64,000 nucleotides of DNA. Origin: Chitinophagaceae bacterium. Its GTDB lineage: Bacteria > Bacteroidota > Bacteroidia > Chitinophagales > Chitinophagaceae. The notes beneath the pieces were generated by a model, which saw only the letters and a program-made list of their open reading frames with translations, was not told the origin of the DNA and made no database searches. The DNA lies in assembly GCA_023957125.1 (NCBI GenBank), contig JAMLHL010000019.1, positions 1-64,000 on the forward strand. The letters are read 5' to 3'. This document shows, in pieces, positions 1 through 8,332 of this stretch. How positions within the stretch are numbered: the stretch's first letter is position 1; every line of letters starts with the position of its first letter. Made by a program: the position numbers and the translations under genes.

Positions 1-119
1 GCGAGGGTCTTAGGTATGAAGTATTAGGCCCCTTGCAACCTGCGACCTGTGACACCTGATTTGATAGCTCCTATCTGCCCACCTATTGAAATTAATTTTT
101 GATTTTTATTCAATATATT

Positions 120-1370
120 ATGCAAACAGAAAAAACAGATGTTCTTGTTATCGGCGCCGGGCCTGCCGGAACGGTTGCGGCCTCTATCGTGCACCAGGCG
201 GGTTATAAGGTGCGGATCGTAGAGAAGATGAAGTTTCCCCGTTTTGTAATTGGAGAAAGTCTTTTACCGCGCTGTATGGAAGCGCTGGAGGAAGCGAAGT
301 TTTTGGATGCATTAAAAACAAGAGGCTTCCAGGAGAAGAATGGAGCCAAGTTTGTGAAGAACGGTAAGATCTGCGATTACCAGTTTGAAGATCAATATAC
401 CCAGGGCTGGAAATGGACCTGGCAGGTACAGCGTGCCGACTTTGATCACACGCTTGCTGAAACCGTAGAAGCCATGGGGGTGCCGGTGCAGTACGAAGCC
501 ACCGTAACCAATATTGTGTTTAACGATGACGGCAAATCCGTTACCACCGTGGAAGATACCAATGGAAACAAGCAATTTATAGAAGCCCGGTTTATCATTG
601 ACGGAAGTGGTTATGGCAGGGTCATCCCGCGCATGTTTAATTTGGAACGTCCGTCTAATCTTTCGCCGATGAAGGCTTTGTTTGCCCATACCGTAGATAC
701 CAGGCGAAATATGGCGGATGAACCGGATCGTATCACGATAGTGGTGCATAAGGATTCCGTGTGGATCTGGATCATTCCTTTTTCTAACGGGATAACTTCT
801 TTGGGTTTTGTAGGCCATCCGGATTTTTTTGATGATTTTGAAGGATCCCCGGACGAAAAATTCCGTGCCATGATAGCTACCGACCCGTATGTCAGTGAAA
901 GGTTTAAAGATGTGGAACTGGTGTTTGATCCAAAAACGCTGCAATCCTGGTCGTCCACTACGGATAAATTTTATGGAAACGGATTCGTACTTACCGGTAA
1001 TGCCACTGAATTTTTAGACCCCGTATTTTCTTCGGGCGTTACGCTGGCAACCGTTTCCAGCCAATTGGCAGCAAAATTGGTCATTCGTAAGCTCAGGGGG
1101 GAACCGGTGGATTGGGAGAAAGAATATATGGATATCATGATGCAGGGGATCAACACGTTTCGTTCGTATGTAATGGCCTGGTACGATGGTACCCTGCATA
1201 CCATTTTCTTTGCTGATAACCAGGATCCCGGGATCAAAAAAGAGATCTGCTCGGTTTTGGCGGGTTATGTATGGGATACTACCAATCCCTTTGTGAAAGA
1301 TCACACCACCGCCTTGCATAAACTGGCGCGTGTGATAACGCTGAGGGATAGTTTGAGTGGGCAGGAATAG
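120..1370 (+). CDS. FAD-dependent oxidoreductase, flavin halogenase-like
   Basis: This 416-residue flavoprotein belongs to the FAD-dependent halogenase/geranylgeranyl reductase-like family. The sequence shows an N-terminal Rossmann motif GAGPAG (residues 12-17), a GESLLPR segment near 45-51 and a second FAD-binding segment with FLDPVFSSGV near 300-309. It also has WIWIIP at 215-220, which fits the WxWxIP motif known from flavin-dependent halogenases. There is no signal peptide, so it is cytosolic. An in-frame TTG lies 21 bases upstream, but the ATG at 120 starts directly on the flavin fold. It is the first gene visible in a flexirubin/aryl-polyene type operon, and related oxidoreductases are common in such clusters. 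A role in tailoring, possibly halogenating, the aromatic head group is inference; the family also includes plain oxidoreductases. Confidence 0.85.
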   Translation: MQTEKTDVLVIGAGPAGTVAASIVHQAGYKVRIVEKMKFPRFVIGESLLPRCMEALEEAKFLDALKTRGFQEKNGAKFVKNGKICDYQFEDQYTQGWKWTWQVQRADFDHTLAETVEAMGVPVQYEATVTNIVFNDDGKSVTTVEDTNGNKQFIEARFIIDGSGYGRVIPRMFNLERPSNLSPMKALFAHTVDTRRNMADEPDRITIVVHKDSVWIWIIPFSNGITSLGFVGHPDFFDDFEGSPDEKFRAMIATDPYVSERFKDVELVFDPKTLQSWSSTTDKFYGNGFVLTGNATEFLDPVFSSGVTLATVSSQLAAKLVIRKLRGEPVDWEKEYMDIMMQGINTFRSYVMAWYDGTLHTIFFADNQDPGIKKEICSVLAGYVWDTTNPFVKDHTTALHKLARVITLRDSLSGQE

Positions 1371-1432
1371 AAATTGCAGCTAAGCGTTAAGCGGTTGTTG
1401 AAAAACGGTTAAGGGTCTTAAATATTTTTATT

Positions 1433-2059
1433 TTGACGGATCAGCAAACATTTATCACCTCCTGTTGCGCCATCACTCCCCGCGGAGCTAAAAAGGATGG
1501 GAAGTGGGTTTTGGAAAATAAAGAAGGGGAGGGAGCAGACCTTTTCCTGGCGTCGGTATATCAACATCTCGGCGTGGATTATCCTAAGTTTTATAAAATG
1601 GATCATCTGTGCCAGCTCGGTTTTTTGTCGGTGGAGCTCCTGCTGAACGGAAGGCAAATTGCATCGGAATATGGCCCGGAAAACGTGGGATTCGTTTTTA
1701 GCAATGCTAATTCCAGCCTGGATGCCGATCTCCGTTACTTTGAATCGGTTAAAAACATCCCCAGTCCTGCCCAATTTGTTTATACTTTGCCTAATATTGT
1801 AATTGGCGAATTGAGTATCCGGCACGGATGCAAAGGAGAAAATGCGTTTTTTGTGAGTGAATCGTTTGATGTGGACCTCCTTTGGTTTTATGTGCAGGAT
1901 CTGATCAGCCGGAGACGGCTCCAAGCCTGCATCTGCGGATGGATAGATTGCCTGGATGATGATTTTAAAGCATTGGTGTACCTGGTGGAAAGCCGTACCT
2001 CAAACACCGAGCTGCCTTTTGATACAGAGCGTATTTGTAAAATATATAATGAAAGCTAA
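1433..2059 (+). CDS. Short ketosynthase-like protein of the pigment cluster
   Basis: This 208-residue protein is about half the length of a normal ketoacyl synthase and resembles the N-terminal part of the thiolase fold. Where active enzymes carry the nucleophilic Cys, it reads GENAFFVSES, so no catalytic Cys is visible. Similar short proteins are often annotated 3-oxoacyl-ACP synthase in flexirubin clusters. A structural or chain-control partner of the KS/CLF pair is possible, but this is inference. The likely start is TTG at 1433 because no suitable ATG lies near. Its stop overlaps the ACP start by one base (TAATG), indicating co-transcription and likely translational coupling. Confidence 0.7.
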   Translation: MTDQQTFITSCCAITPRGAKKDGKWVLENKEGEGADLFLASVYQHLGVDYPKFYKMDHLCQLGFLSVELLLNGRQIASEYGPENVGFVFSNANSSLDADLRYFESVKNIPSPAQFVYTLPNIVIGELSIRHGCKGENAFFVSESFDVDLLWFYVQDLISRRRLQACICGWIDCLDDDFKALVYLVESRTSNTELPFDTERICKIYNES

Positions 2060-2322
2060 TGGAGAAATTAATGGCTGATCTGAAAAAACAGATCATCGCG
2101 CAACTGAATCTGAAAAACCTGGAACCGGACAACATCGGTGACGACCAGCCCTTATTCAATGAAGGCTTGGGACTGGATTCAATAGACGCGCTGGAGCTGA
2201 TCGTTTTGTTACAACAGGACTATAAGATAAAACTAACCAATGCAGAAGAAGGACAGCAGGTGTTTCGTTCGGTAAGAACGATGGCGCAATATATTATGGA
2301 TCACCAACCCGGGTCTAAATAA
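2059..2322 (+). CDS. Acyl carrier protein
   Basis: This 87-residue acyl carrier protein should hold the growing polyene chain as a thioester. The phosphopantetheine attachment motif GLDSIDALEL is intact, with Ser41 as the modified residue and the expected acidic helix II after it. The size is typical for a discrete type II ACP. The start ATG overlaps the stop of the preceding gene, and a ketosynthase gene follows 69 bases later. The context makes it a dedicated carrier for the pigment pathway rather than the housekeeping AcpP. Confidence 0.92.
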   Translation: MEKLMADLKKQIIAQLNLKNLEPDNIGDDQPLFNEGLGLDSIDALELIVLLQQDYKIKLTNAEEGQQVFRSVRTMAQYIMDHQPGSK

Positions 2323-2391
2323 AATAAGGAGCTTGTGGGCTTTATCCAATAATTCGTTCACCTCAGCTATCGCATTTAGCTCAAACCAGGA

Positions 2392-3594
2392 ATGATGAAA
2401 CCGCCCGTTTTTATTGCCGGCATTGGTGTGATTTCTGCCATTGGAAACAATGTAGCCGAAAACCTGGCCGCGCTCGGAAAGGAAGCCGCCGGTATCGGGG
2501 AGATGACAAATCTTCATTCCGTCCACCGCCGGAAATTGCCGGTTGCGGAAGTGAAAATGAGCAATGAAGCATTGGCTGCCATAGCCGGTTTGCCTGTGGA
2601 GGTTACCCGTACGGCGCTTCTTTCAGCTATCGCGGTTAAGGAGGCTTTGCAAAGCGCCGCTATAGAAAATATCCGGGATCTGCGTACCGGTTTTATTTCT
2701 GCCAATACAGTAGGCGGAATGGATAAAACAGAAAGCTTTTTCGAAGAATTTTCAGGGCATCCGCAAAAAGGAAGATTAAGGGATGTTGTTTACCACGAAT
2801 GCGGAGCAGTAACCGAACTGGTGGCCGATAAAATTGGAATCAAAAACCACATCGCTACCGTAAATACGGCCTGCTCTTCATCCTCCAATGCCATTTTTAT
2901 GGGCGCCAGGCTGATCCGGCAAAACAGGCTGGATCTTGTAATTGCAGGAGGAACAGACGCGTTAACCCGTTTTACATTGAATGGTTTTAACACCCTGATG
3001 ATCGTTGACCGGCAGTATTGTCAGCCATTCGATGAAAATCGCAGGGGCCTCAATCTTGGAGAAGGCGCAGGTTATTTGGTGCTGGTGTCTGATAAAATAG
3101 CGGCCATGCTCAAACAATCACCGCTTTGTGTGTTAAGCGGCGCCTGCAATGCCAATGACGCCTATCACCAGACGGCCTCCTCTCCCGGCGGCACAGGCTC
3201 TTACCTGGCGATGAAAGGCGCTTTGGAGAGAAGCGGATTACAACCCCGGGACATTGATTATATCAACCTGCACGGTACGGGCACGCAAAATAATGATATC
3301 GCGGAAGGCACTGCCATCAAATTACTGTTTGACGGGCATTATCCGCCTATGAGTTCTACCAAGTCTTTTACCGGGCATACCCTGGGCGCCAGCGGAGGAA
3401 TTGAAGCGGTGTTTTCGGTACTCTCTTTACAGTATGGACTTATTTACCCGAATCTTCGGCTGGAAACCCCGATGAAAGATCTGCCTTTCGTTCCTGAAAA
3501 ACATTTCCGGAAAGGCGTGCCGGTTCGTCACGTCCTTTCCAACTCGTTTGGTTTTGGCGGCAATTGCTCATCGCTTATTTTTTCAAAGTTGTAA
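2392..3594 (+). CDS. Beta-ketoacyl-ACP synthase (KS alpha)
   Basis: A 400-residue condensing enzyme of the FabF type that would extend the acyl chain by decarboxylative condensation with malonyl-ACP. All three catalytic positions are present: Cys161 in NTACSSSSNA, His294 in NLHGTGTQNND and His329 in KSFTGHTLGASG. Two adjacent ATG codons (2392 and 2395) are both usable. The next gene, a KS homologue without the Cys, starts one base after the stop. This gives the KS/chain-length-factor pair typical of type II polyketide and aryl-polyene synthesis. The protein is cytosolic. Confidence 0.93.
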   Translation: MMKPPVFIAGIGVISAIGNNVAENLAALGKEAAGIGEMTNLHSVHRRKLPVAEVKMSNEALAAIAGLPVEVTRTALLSAIAVKEALQSAAIENIRDLRTGFISANTVGGMDKTESFFEEFSGHPQKGRLRDVVYHECGAVTELVADKIGIKNHIATVNTACSSSSNAIFMGARLIRQNRLDLVIAGGTDALTRFTLNGFNTLMIVDRQYCQPFDENRRGLNLGEGAGYLVLVSDKIAAMLKQSPLCVLSGACNANDAYHQTASSPGGTGSYLAMKGALERSGLQPRDIDYINLHGTGTQNNDIAEGTAIKLLFDGHYPPMSSTKSFTGHTLGASGGIEAVFSVLSLQYGLIYPNLRLETPMKDLPFVPEKHFRKGVPVRHVLSNSFGFGGNCSSLIFSKL

Positions 3595-3595
3595 T

Positions 3596-4645
3596 ATGTA
3601 CTTACAGGCTGCAGCAGGCATATCACCCCAACCCTCTTTTGAGCAGATTTGCTCTTCTCCCGTGGTATATCCCGGCAACCGCCTGAGTTGTATCGAACCC
3701 GATTATACCCGGCGCATAGATCCCAGGATGATCCGCAGGATGAGCCGGATCATCCGGATGGGCGTTGCTGCCGCATTGGATTGTCTGAAAGCTTCAGGTA
3801 TCGGAATGCCCGACGCTATTATTACCGGCACCGCTTACGGCTGCCTCAAAGACACCGAAGTCTTTCTCTCTAAAATGGTGGAGAATAAGGAAGACCTGCT
3901 TACGCCTACGGCTTTTATACAATCTACGCATAATACCATCGGGGCGCAGATTGCCCTGTTGCTGAAATGCCATAATTATAATAACACCCTCGTACAACGT
4001 GGTTTTTCCTTTGAAAGCGCGCTACTCGATGCGATTTCCTTACTGGAGGACCGGGAAGCAAAAAATGTACTGGTCGGAGGCATTGATGAACTCACCGATA
4101 CCAGTTTTGCCCTGCTGAGCCGTTTCGGATCGTACAGGCGTAGTTTGGCAGACAGCACATCCTTATATGAGGAACAAGATAGAGGAACCATAGCGGGGGA
4201 AGGCGCTGCTTTTTTCCTGGTTTCGGGTGAACCTTCCGGTAACGATTATGCGAAACTGGAAGAAATAGACACGTTTTATAAGCCGGGGGGGGCAAACCGG
4301 ACGGAAGCCTATATCCGCGACTTTTTAACTGCCCATGGTATAAGGATGGAGGAGATAGACCTGGTCATAACCGGCAGAAACGGTAATGCAAAAGACGATG
4401 CGGTATATGAACAGATCGAAAGGGCGGTTTTCAAAGATAAAGCCACCGCCAGGTTTAAGCATCTGTGCGGCGAGTATCCTACCGCTTCTTCTTTTGCTTT
4501 GTGGCTGGCTGCCCATTGCCTGAAAGAAAAAAAAACACCCGCCGGGATCTTATGGTCTGGAATGGAAGCAGCTCCCCGCCGCATCCTGATCTATAACCAT
4601 TATCAAAATACCCATCACGCTTTATACCTGCTCTCCGCATGCTGA
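3596..4645 (+). CDS. Chain-length-factor-like ketosynthase (KS beta)
   Basis: A 349-residue ketosynthase homologue of the chain length factor family. The nucleophile loop reads LVQRGFSFES around residues 132-141, so the catalytic Cys of the partner is missing, as expected of a KS beta subunit that shapes the product tunnel. The open frame extends upstream into the preceding gene, but the ATG at 3596, one base after the KS stop, is the natural start. It overlaps the deacetylase gene by seven bases. The heterodimer with the preceding KS is inferred from family knowledge. Confidence 0.85.
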   Translation: MYLQAAAGISPQPSFEQICSSPVVYPGNRLSCIEPDYTRRIDPRMIRRMSRIIRMGVAAALDCLKASGIGMPDAIITGTAYGCLKDTEVFLSKMVENKEDLLTPTAFIQSTHNTIGAQIALLLKCHNYNNTLVQRGFSFESALLDAISLLEDREAKNVLVGGIDELTDTSFALLSRFGSYRRSLADSTSLYEEQDRGTIAGEGAAFFLVSGEPSGNDYAKLEEIDTFYKPGGANRTEAYIRDFLTAHGIRMEEIDLVITGRNGNAKDDAVYEQIERAVFKDKATARFKHLCGEYPTASSFALWLAAHCLKEKKTPAGILWSGMEAAPRRILIYNHYQNTHHALYLLSAC

Positions 4646-5412
4646 ACTTTAAATCTGTAACGATTGTTTTTACGGTGTTGCTGATAACGATGATCGGTTT
4701 CAGATTTGTTTTTTTTATTCCACTGTCCGCTTTTCTATTGTTGCTGTTGGTTTACCTGGGCTTTTTGGTGTATGGCAGCAGCAACGTTCGTTCCAATTTC
4801 TACCTGAAAACGATCTCCTCCGGCGACCCGGGCCGGAAGCAAATTGCGCTGAGTTTTGACGATGGTCCCCTGCCCGGATATACGCATAATATTTTGGAAA
4901 TACTGCGCCTGCACCAGGTGCAGGCGGCTTTTTTTTGTATCGGGAAACGGGTGGAAAAGCAGGAAGCTCTATTTAAACAAATCTATGCGGAGGGACATGT
5001 GATCGGGAATCATAGTTTCTCACACCATTTGTGGTTTGATCTTTTTTCTTCCGCTAAGATGGAAAAAGACCTCAGAAGGATGAGCGATACCATGCATAAA
5101 GCGGTTGGAGTGAAACCTCTGTTGTTTCGTCCGCCTTACGGGGTTACCAATCCCAATCTCAGAAAAGCCGTACAAAAAAATGGTTTTACGGCTATCGGAT
5201 GGAATGTCCGCTCCTTAGATACAGTCATTAAGAACCAACAAAAGCTGCTTAAAAAAGTTACCGGGAGGTTAAAACCCGGCGCCATACTATTGTTCCATGA
5301 TTCCGGCAAAGCCACGGTACAGGTACTATCCGCCTTTATCAGTCATTGTAAGGAACAGGGGTATGAAATTGTTCGCTTAGACAAATTGCTTAATTTGGAG
5401 CCTTATGTATAA
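4639..5412 (+). CDS. Membrane-anchored polysaccharide deacetylase (NodB fold)
   Basis: A 257-residue protein with hydrophobic N-terminal segments (about residues 6-46) followed by a complete NodB homology domain. The motifs are SFDDGP with Asp74/Asp75, HSFSHH with zinc-ligand His125 and His129, RPPYG at 164-168 and a C-terminal LLFHDSG. Such enzymes remove acetyl groups from N-acetyl sugars, and the domain should face the periplasm. Its place inside the pigment operon, overlapping both neighbours, is a recurrent arrangement in Bacteroidota flexirubin loci. The substrate is unknown and a role in pigment maturation is inference. Confidence 0.85.
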   Translation: MLNFKSVTIVFTVLLITMIGFRFVFFIPLSAFLLLLLVYLGFLVYGSSNVRSNFYLKTISSGDPGRKQIALSFDDGPLPGYTHNILEILRLHQVQAAFFCIGKRVEKQEALFKQIYAEGHVIGNHSFSHHLWFDLFSSAKMEKDLRRMSDTMHKAVGVKPLLFRPPYGVTNPNLRKAVQKNGFTAIGWNVRSLDTVIKNQQKLLKKVTGRLKPGAILLFHDSGKATVQVLSAFISHCKEQGYEIVRLDKLLNLEPYV

Positions 5413-6040
5413 GTTTTTATTGACAATAGCGGGGTGTCTTGCAATCGGGATGGTATCGGCGCAGTACCCGGGATATAAGCCGGTAGAAGACGGTACAGCT
5501 TTTGAGAGCCGGTTTGCCGCCGCATCACAAAAAATAAGTTCCATAAAAAGCGATTTCATACAGGAAAAAAGCCTCAGCCTCCTGGCTGAAAAAATTGTAT
5601 CCAAAGGGAAATTCCGGTTCAGCAGGGAAAATAAAGTGCGGATGGAATATACGCAGCCTTTTCAATACCTGATGATCATTAACGGAAGCAATGTATATAT
5701 AAAAGACAGCCAGAAGGAAAGTAAACTCTCAACCCGCTCCAATAAACTGTTCCAACAGATCAATAAAATAATAATTGATTGTGTAAAAGGTACCGCCCTG
5801 CAAAGCGATGATTTTAAGACGAAGCTGTATGAAGGCAACACTTCCTTCCTGGCTGAACTTTCCCCGGTTCAAAAAAACCTGAAGCAGTTGTTTAGCCATA
5901 TCAATATCTATATTGAGAAAAACAGTTTTGAAGTGTCGCGTATAGAAATGCACGAACCATCGGGTGATAATACCAGCATGAGGTTTGTGAATCGTCAATT
6001 TAATACCCCGCTCGCCGATGCGCTGTTTACTATACCTTAG
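5405..6040 (+). CDS. LolA-like outer membrane lipoprotein carrier
   Basis: A 211-residue secreted protein with a signal peptide (cleavage expected near Ala19/Gln20) and a LolA-like fold. The opening FIQEKSLSLLAEKIVSKGKF matches the LolA pattern in which a beta-strand-rich sheet binds lipids. Dedicated LolA-like proteins occur in aryl-polyene clusters, where they are thought to help carry the lipidic pigment across the periplasm. The start ATG at 5405 overlaps the deacetylase stop, and the end overlaps the next gene by 23 bases. Confidence 0.85.
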   Translation: MYKFLLTIAGCLAIGMVSAQYPGYKPVEDGTAFESRFAAASQKISSIKSDFIQEKSLSLLAEKIVSKGKFRFSRENKVRMEYTQPFQYLMIINGSNVYIKDSQKESKLSTRSNKLFQQINKIIIDCVKGTALQSDDFKTKLYEGNTSFLAELSPVQKNLKQLFSHINIYIEKNSFEVSRIEMHEPSGDNTSMRFVNRQFNTPLADALFTIP

Positions 6041-6644
6041 CTGCTTTTCTTTGCTGGCGGGCTGTTCTTCTGCCTACAAAAACCTAACGCGTACCGGCAC
6101 CGACCCGGGTTGTGTAGCGGCATTTAAGCCCCATTTCTCCCTTGCGTTATACCAAACCCGTGTTAACGTTGCAGGCAGATACCTGGGCGGGTTACTGGTT
6201 ATCAAAACCATGCCCGACAGTAGCGTAAGGATGGTTTTCACCAATGAAACAGGATTTACTTTCTTCGATTTTGAATTCAATAAAGAGCAGTTCAAAGTGC
6301 ATTATATCTTCAGGCAGATGAACAGGAAAGCGGTGATCAAAACCCTGCGGAAAGATTTTAAACTGGTGCTGATGGATCACCTTGATGCAGCCGGTTCTTA
6401 TACGTTGAAAGAAAACGATGATTTCTACCGGGTTTTTCCCGATGGAAAAGATTTTTATTATTACATTACAGACAGCTCCTGCACGGAATTGCGAAGAATG
6501 GAAAGAGGCAGCCGGAAGAAAAAAGTGATGCAGGCGATGGTGTTTCCGGGCGGGAACGGAATGCCGGATAGTATCGGTATTCAGCATTATAATTTTAATT
6601 TCAATATCGGACTGAAACGAATTGAGGATGATCCTGAAAGATAA
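6018..6644 (+). CDS. Lipoprotein of the pigment cluster, function unknown
   Basis: A 208-residue predicted lipoprotein: the N-terminus MRCLLYLSCFSLLAGCSS gives a lipobox with the lipidated Cys at residue 16. The mature part is beta-strand rich with no motif I recognise. It sits where aryl-polyene clusters commonly carry a lipoprotein next to the LolA gene, so a partner of the carrier in delivering the product to the outer membrane is a reasonable guess. It overlaps the genes on both sides. Confidence 0.75.
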   Translation: MRCLLYLSCFSLLAGCSSAYKNLTRTGTDPGCVAAFKPHFSLALYQTRVNVAGRYLGGLLVIKTMPDSSVRMVFTNETGFTFFDFEFNKEQFKVHYIFRQMNRKAVIKTLRKDFKLVLMDHLDAAGSYTLKENDDFYRVFPDGKDFYYYITDSSCTELRRMERGSRKKKVMQAMVFPGGNGMPDSIGIQHYNFNFNIGLKRIEDDPER

Positions 6645-6999
6645 ATTTTATACGGTTGAGCGGCTTACAACAGAAGGGGGCAACATCCATGCAACCCTGC
6701 ATCTTAACGCGAGGCACCGGATTTTCGAAGGACATTTCCCCGGCCAGCCTGTGGTGCCGGGAGTTTGTATGGTGCAAATGATCAGGGAGTTGCTGGAGGC
6801 GGTAACCAGTAAAACCCTGCGACTACAGCAATCGGATTATATCAAGTTCCTGTCCGTGATAGACCCGTCAAAACAAAAGCTGGTAGCAGCCGATGTTCGA
6901 TACATAGAAAAAGAGAGCGGCAAATTAGAGGTGTTGGCTTCCCTGCACGCGGAAGAGAGAATATGTTTTAAAATGAAAGCCGTATTTATCGTTGTATGA
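6628..6999 (+). CDS. 3-hydroxyacyl-ACP dehydratase-like hot-dog protein
   Basis: A 123-residue single hot-dog domain protein of the FabZ/ApeI type, expected to dehydrate 3-hydroxyacyl-ACP to build the conjugated polyene. The motif HFPGQPVVPGV is intact with the likely catalytic His36. The residue where FabZ has its acidic partner is Gln50 (PGVCMVQ), a deviation from the canonical family. ATG 6628 is preferred over an in-frame TTG at 6622. It is the last gene of the operon in this direction. A decayed relative of its C-terminal half lies at 7584-7748. Confidence 0.85.
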   Translation: MILKDKFYTVERLTTEGGNIHATLHLNARHRIFEGHFPGQPVVPGVCMVQMIRELLEAVTSKTLRLQQSDYIKFLSVIDPSKQKLVAADVRYIEKESGKLEVLASLHAEERICFKMKAVFIVV

Positions 7000-7107
7000 T
7001 AATTGTATTTCCGAAAAAAAATTCCGGAAATATGAATGAAAGCGATACGTTTATTCCATAAAACCACCCTCCATGCCGGGCTATTCCTTTATTCATGCAT
7101 TGGTGTT

Positions 7108-7296
7108 TTATAGTTGTTTGAATCGTTTGGACAGTAATAACCACAGGATTCCTATAATTAAACACGTTAGCCCCCACCAAAACCAGGCATGAGCATATTG
7201 CACTTCTCCCATTACAAAATTATAGGCTCCAATAGCGATAAAAACAGGAGCAAGCAACAGTGTGATCCAAATTTTATATTTGAGTAAATTTTTCAT
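7108..7296 (-). CDS. Small two-helix membrane protein, unknown function
   Basis: A 62-residue open frame starting MKNLLKYK with two hydrophobic stretches (about residues 9-27 and 38-54) and a basic C-terminal tail. Composition and hydrophobic pattern look like a genuine small inner-membrane protein. The frame stays open further upstream to 7404, but that part is unlike protein. No family is recognised. It converges with the dehydratase gene. Confidence 0.5.
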   Translation of the reverse strand: MKNLLKYKIWITLLLAPVFIAIGAYNFVMGEVQYAHAWFWWGLTCLIIGILWLLLSKRFKQL

Positions 7297-7583
7297 CACC
7301 ATTTGATTTACTATCCTGGTAATGTTTAAACAAAAGGATACAGAACAGGCACACGATATTAAAATAACGGAATTCACTTTGCAGAGCGAAGCCGGGAATA
7401 GCACTATGCTTCTTTGGCGTTTAATCCTTTAATCAATCTGTAGCTTCTACAAATCAAATGAACGGTTAGTATTGCCAACAGCAAAACCTGGATACCTATA
7501 CTATGACTATATTATCCTTTCAGAAATATTCATATTAATGATATTTTTACTAAGATAATTAATTTCTATGATAGAAAACAGAA

Positions 7584-7748
7584 AAATTTTTATCGGTAAT
7601 TGATCCGGCCGAAGAAAGGCCATTGGGGGCTGATATCAGGTACCGCCCTGCTGAAACTACAGGATGGCAGGTAACTGCGTCTTTGCTTATTGAGAAACGG
7701 ATCTGTCTTAAATTAAAGGCGGGGTTTGAGATCAATACTTTGTGTTAA
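7584..7748 (+). pseudogene. Remnant of a hot-dog dehydratase (C-terminal half)
   Basis: A 54-codon open stretch ending in TAA encodes KFLSVIDP, then GADIRYRP, then a C-terminal block IEKRICLKLKAGF. These match in order KFLSVIDP, AADVRY and EERICFKMKAVF of the intact dehydratase at 6628-6999. A TAG in the same frame at 7572-7574 and the lack of the HFPG half show that only the 3' portion survives. The protein sequences differ at many positions, so this is the tail of a diverged paralogue or of a neighbouring cluster's gene, not a recent duplication. Confidence 0.75.
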
Positions 7749-7766
7749 AACCAACCAATATCATTC

Positions 7767-8171
7767 TTAATGCTTCCGGCGCTTCAATGACCCGGCTGGC
7801 TCCGCCATGATCTCATCCACTGTTTTTAAGCGGTGGTTCTCTTCCGCTTTCTTTATGTAAAGGGTGCGCCGCAATACCTGCGAAGCATTGCTTTTTAAGG
7901 TAACGGTAATACTCACTTTTTCAACGGCAGGTTCAGCGGGTAGCAGCAAACTATTGCCGTGGAATTTCCCATAAGAGGATGTAAATATAACTTTCATGGA
8001 ATCTAAAGGACGATAGGTTCCGTTGGATAGTTTACCAATGACGTTGATATAATTATAGGTGCCTTTTTTCAGACTATCGGTATAGAGATTGAAATAAATG
8101 CTATCTATTTTTTGCGAAAAAACAGATAAAGATGCAAGCATAACTACGATTGTAAGTAAGGCTTTTTTCAA
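7767..8171 (-). CDS. Secreted protein of unknown function
   Basis: A 134-residue protein with a clear signal peptide (MKKALLTIVVMLASLSVFSQ, cleavage near residue 19). The mature part is strand-rich with an Ig-like feel (YNYINVIGKLSNGTYRPLD) and ends in a basic KRRKH tail. No catalytic motif is seen. It stands alone between the dehydratase remnant and the divergent acetoacetyl-CoA synthetase gene, with a plausible promoter of its own at 8205-8235. Confidence 0.7.
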   Translation of the reverse strand: MKKALLTIVVMLASLSVFSQKIDSIYFNLYTDSLKKGTYNYINVIGKLSNGTYRPLDSMKVIFTSSYGKFHGNSLLLPAEPAVEKVSITVTLKSNASQVLRRTLYIKKAEENHRLKTVDEIMAEPAGSLKRRKH

Positions 8172-8204
8172 AACACTTTCAATTGGTTACAAATTAGACC
8201 CACG

Positions 8205-8235
8205 CAAAGCTAAAAAGATTAACGTTTAGTCGAAA
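8205..8235 (-). promoter_or_regulatory. Bacteroidota-type promoter
   Basis: On the minus strand the sequence TAGCTTTG (8212-8205) fits the -7 consensus TAnnTTTG. TTTC at 8235-8232, exactly 19 bases upstream, is a three-of-four match to the -33 element TTTG. Transcription would begin near 8198 and read into the secreted protein gene that starts at 8171. Confidence 0.5.
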
Positions 8236-8332
8236 ATGACAACTTTCTTTTTCGTAAATTGAGCGGGAAACCGTTTTTGAAGCATATCAAAGAAAAAATG
8301 TTCGGTGTTGGAGCATTTTGAATAAAATAACG

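Noticed and set aside
7000..7040. Hairpin TATTTCC / GGAAATA after the dehydratase gene as terminator
   Set aside because: The stem is only about seven pairs with a long A-rich loop and no T-run follows, so it is too weak to call.
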